In this document: positions 62,745-64,000 of the stretch, one piece after another
Layout: each line of letters begins with the position of its first letter
Position numbering within the stretch: position 1 is the stretch's first letter
Assembly (NCBI RefSeq): GCF_009931615.1
Contig: NZ_CP046620.1
Coordinates: 3,146,501 to 3,210,500, forward strand
From: Algicella marina
Lineage (GTDB): Bacteria; Pseudomonadota; Alphaproteobacteria; Rhodobacterales; Rhodobacteraceae
Reading direction: 5' to 3'
Length of the DNA stretch: 64,000 bases
Position numbers and translations under genes: made by a program
The notes under the pieces: model-generated
What the model was told of the DNA's origin: nothing
What the model saw: only the letters and a program-made list of their open reading frames with translations
Database searches by the model: none

Positions 62745-64000
62745 ATGCTTGAGAGTCGGCCGAGCGATACTTTTCAGCCTGACATGGTGTTGAACAACAC
62801 CTATCGGATTGAGGGTATCATCGGGCGCGGCGGCACGTCGGAGGTATATCGAGCGCGCAGCGAGATCTCCCAGCGTGTCGTGGCGATCAAGGTCTTGAGA
62901 TCCGAGTTTTCCGGCAATGAAGATTACCTTCTGCTGATGAAGCGGGAAGAGGAGATCCGGGAGATCCGGCACGATGCGATCGTCCGTTATTCCGAGAACC
63001 ATCTGACACCGGAAGGCCATGTTTATCTGGTAATGGATTATGTGGACGGTCCGGGATTGGATGAGAAGCTGCACAGTGGCGGCCTGCCGGCAGACGATCT
63101 GATGACAATTGCCGCACGACTTGCCGATGGTCTGTATGTCGCACATGCCAGAAACATTGTTCACAGGGACCTTTCGCCGGACAATATCATTTTGCGCAAT
63201 GGAAATCCGACCGAGGCCGTGATCATCGACTTCGGCATTGCCAAGGACAGCAACCCCGGCGCCGGTACGATTGTTGGTAACGAATTCGCGGGCAAATACT
63301 CCTACGCGGCCCCTGAACAGCTGAACGGAACATCGGATTCGCGGTCGGACATCTATTCTCTTGGAGCATTGCTGTTGGCTTCGTTCCGAGGCGAAACTCC
63401 AAACGTCGGACGTAACCCGATGGAGGTGATCGCCAAGAAAAACGAGCCGCTGGATACAAGTGGCGTGCCGGAACCGCTGAAATCGCTCATTGATCGGATG
63501 ACACAACCGAACCCGGATGAAAGGTATCAGTCGGTTCTGGAGATTCTGGACGAGATCGACCCAGCTTTCCAGCAAACCGTAATAGGCGCACGACCAATCA
63601 GTGTGGTGCCGAGGCCCGAACAATCAACTGTTGGCATGACAGGCATTCCGCGGGAACCACAGTCGGCCAATCCCGCACGAAAAAAGGTTCCGGTTGTCAT
63701 TCTTCTGATACCTCTGGCGATCGTCGCCGTGGCTGCAGGAACCTATTTTTCGGGCATCCTGGATCGTGACCAGCTCACTACCTCCGAAATGCAGCCCGTT
63801 GCAGAAAAGCCGATCGCCCAATCTATCCCACCCGCCGATACTGAAACAGTAGCAGTGTTACCGGCGGAGCAAGTGCCTGTTGTCGAACCGGAGCCGGAAC
63901 CGACGCGCACTGCCGCGCCCGAGCCTGAATCCGCGCAAGGTATTCCCCGTGCCGACCCCTACACCTTAATCGGCGAGCGTAAGTCGGGCCAAACACTTCG
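62745..64000 (+). CDS. Ser/Thr protein kinase, membrane-anchored, 3' end outside window
   Basis: Open from ATG 62745 to the window end (418 codons); a stop just upstream (62739) limits the start, and ATG 62784 is an alternative. PknB-type kinase: glycine loop GRGGTSEVY, Lys K49, HRDLSPDN with catalytic D142 and N147, DFG (D162-G164) and APE (AAPEQL). The usual Lys of HRDLKP is Ser. A transmembrane helix at about 315-336 (VPVVILLIPLAIVAVAAGTYF) is followed by a Pro/Glu-rich extracytoplasmic part. Confidence 0.9.
   Translation, partial: MLESRPSDTFQPDMVLNNTYRIEGIIGRGGTSEVYRARSEISQRVVAIKVLRSEFSGNEDYLLLMKREEEIREIRHDAIVRYSENHLTPEGHVYLVMDYVDGPGLDEKLHSGGLPADDLMTIAARLADGLYVAHARNIVHRDLSPDNIILRNGNPTEAVIIDFGIAKDSNPGAGTIVGNEFAGKYSYAAPEQLNGTSDSRSDIYSLGALLLASFRGETPNVGRNPMEVIAKKNEPLDTSGVPEPLKSLIDRMTQPNPDERYQSVLEILDEIDPAFQQTVIGARPISVVPRPEQSTVGMTGIPREPQSANPARKKVPVVILLIPLAIVAVAAGTYFSGILDRDQLTTSEMQPVAEKPIAQSIPPADTETVAVLPAEQVPVVEPEPEPTRTAAPEPESAQGIPRADPYTLIGERKSGQTL

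Overview
The window looks like a chromosomal segment of a GC-rich marine alphaproteobacterium, most likely Rhodobacterales (Roseobacter-like). The basis is the family make-up: XoxF-type methanol dehydrogenase, glutathione-dependent formaldehyde oxidation, TRAP transporters, FCD-type GntR regulators, and gltB/gltD separated by GFA-family genes. No rRNA, CRISPR array or complete insertion sequence was seen. One tRNA (Leu, CAG) is present.

Positions 1-28300 hold a PQQ/lanthanide methanol oxidation locus. After a truncated RTX/lamin-tail surface protein (1-1593) comes a seven-gene minus-strand operon (1759-7867) encoding two substrate-binding proteins, a beta-propeller protein, two ABC ATPases and two permeases of the kind that travel with quinoprotein dehydrogenases. 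A plus-strand operon (7982-10805) follows: a DUF3280-type protein, an MxaD-like SRPBCC protein, a second beta-propeller and a SoxYZ-like carrier. An HxlR regulator with an old-yellow-enzyme reductase and an aldo/keto reductase (10813-13516) sits inside the locus. The core (13541-19566, minus) is frmA-fghA, xoxF, a pseudoazurin-like cupredoxin, xoxJ and a CXXCW rhodanese-like protein. XoxF should oxidise methanol to formaldehyde, and FrmA/FghA oxidise formaldehyde through glutathione to formate. Next come a zinc metallohydrolase, a second SoxYZ-like carrier and three secreted proteins of unknown function (19721-23303). Regulation is probably by a LuxR-type response regulator, a FIST-domain protein and a hybrid histidine kinase (23369-27495), similar to FlhRS/RfdRS and NosP-NahK systems. 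A Gfa protein lies just upstream.

Positions 28307-34581 are a MoxR / DUF58 / VWA / TPR / BatD operon of the Mxa/Bat type, plus an unknown secreted protein (34669-35625). Positions 35750-44963 form a catabolic island of unknown substrate: a GntR regulator co-transcribed with a TRAP transporter and a ThDP enzyme, then a BKACE enzyme, a hemerythrin-like protein and a cytochrome P450 divergent from a second GntR regulator. GTATAC palindromes occur near both regulators.

Positions 45182-49786 look like a variable patch. It holds an MFS exporter with a terminator in its leader, a 191-bp direct repeat flanking an orphan membrane protein, a TetR regulator with a near-perfect 28-bp palindrome before an alpha/beta hydrolase, and a frameshifted Lrp/AsnC remnant. 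From 49787 to the end the genes are mostly housekeeping: mtgA, gltB and gltD with four genes between them, uppP, an NDUFA9-like reductase, tRNA-Leu, an M15-type peptidase and the start of a membrane-anchored Ser/Thr kinase that runs off the window.
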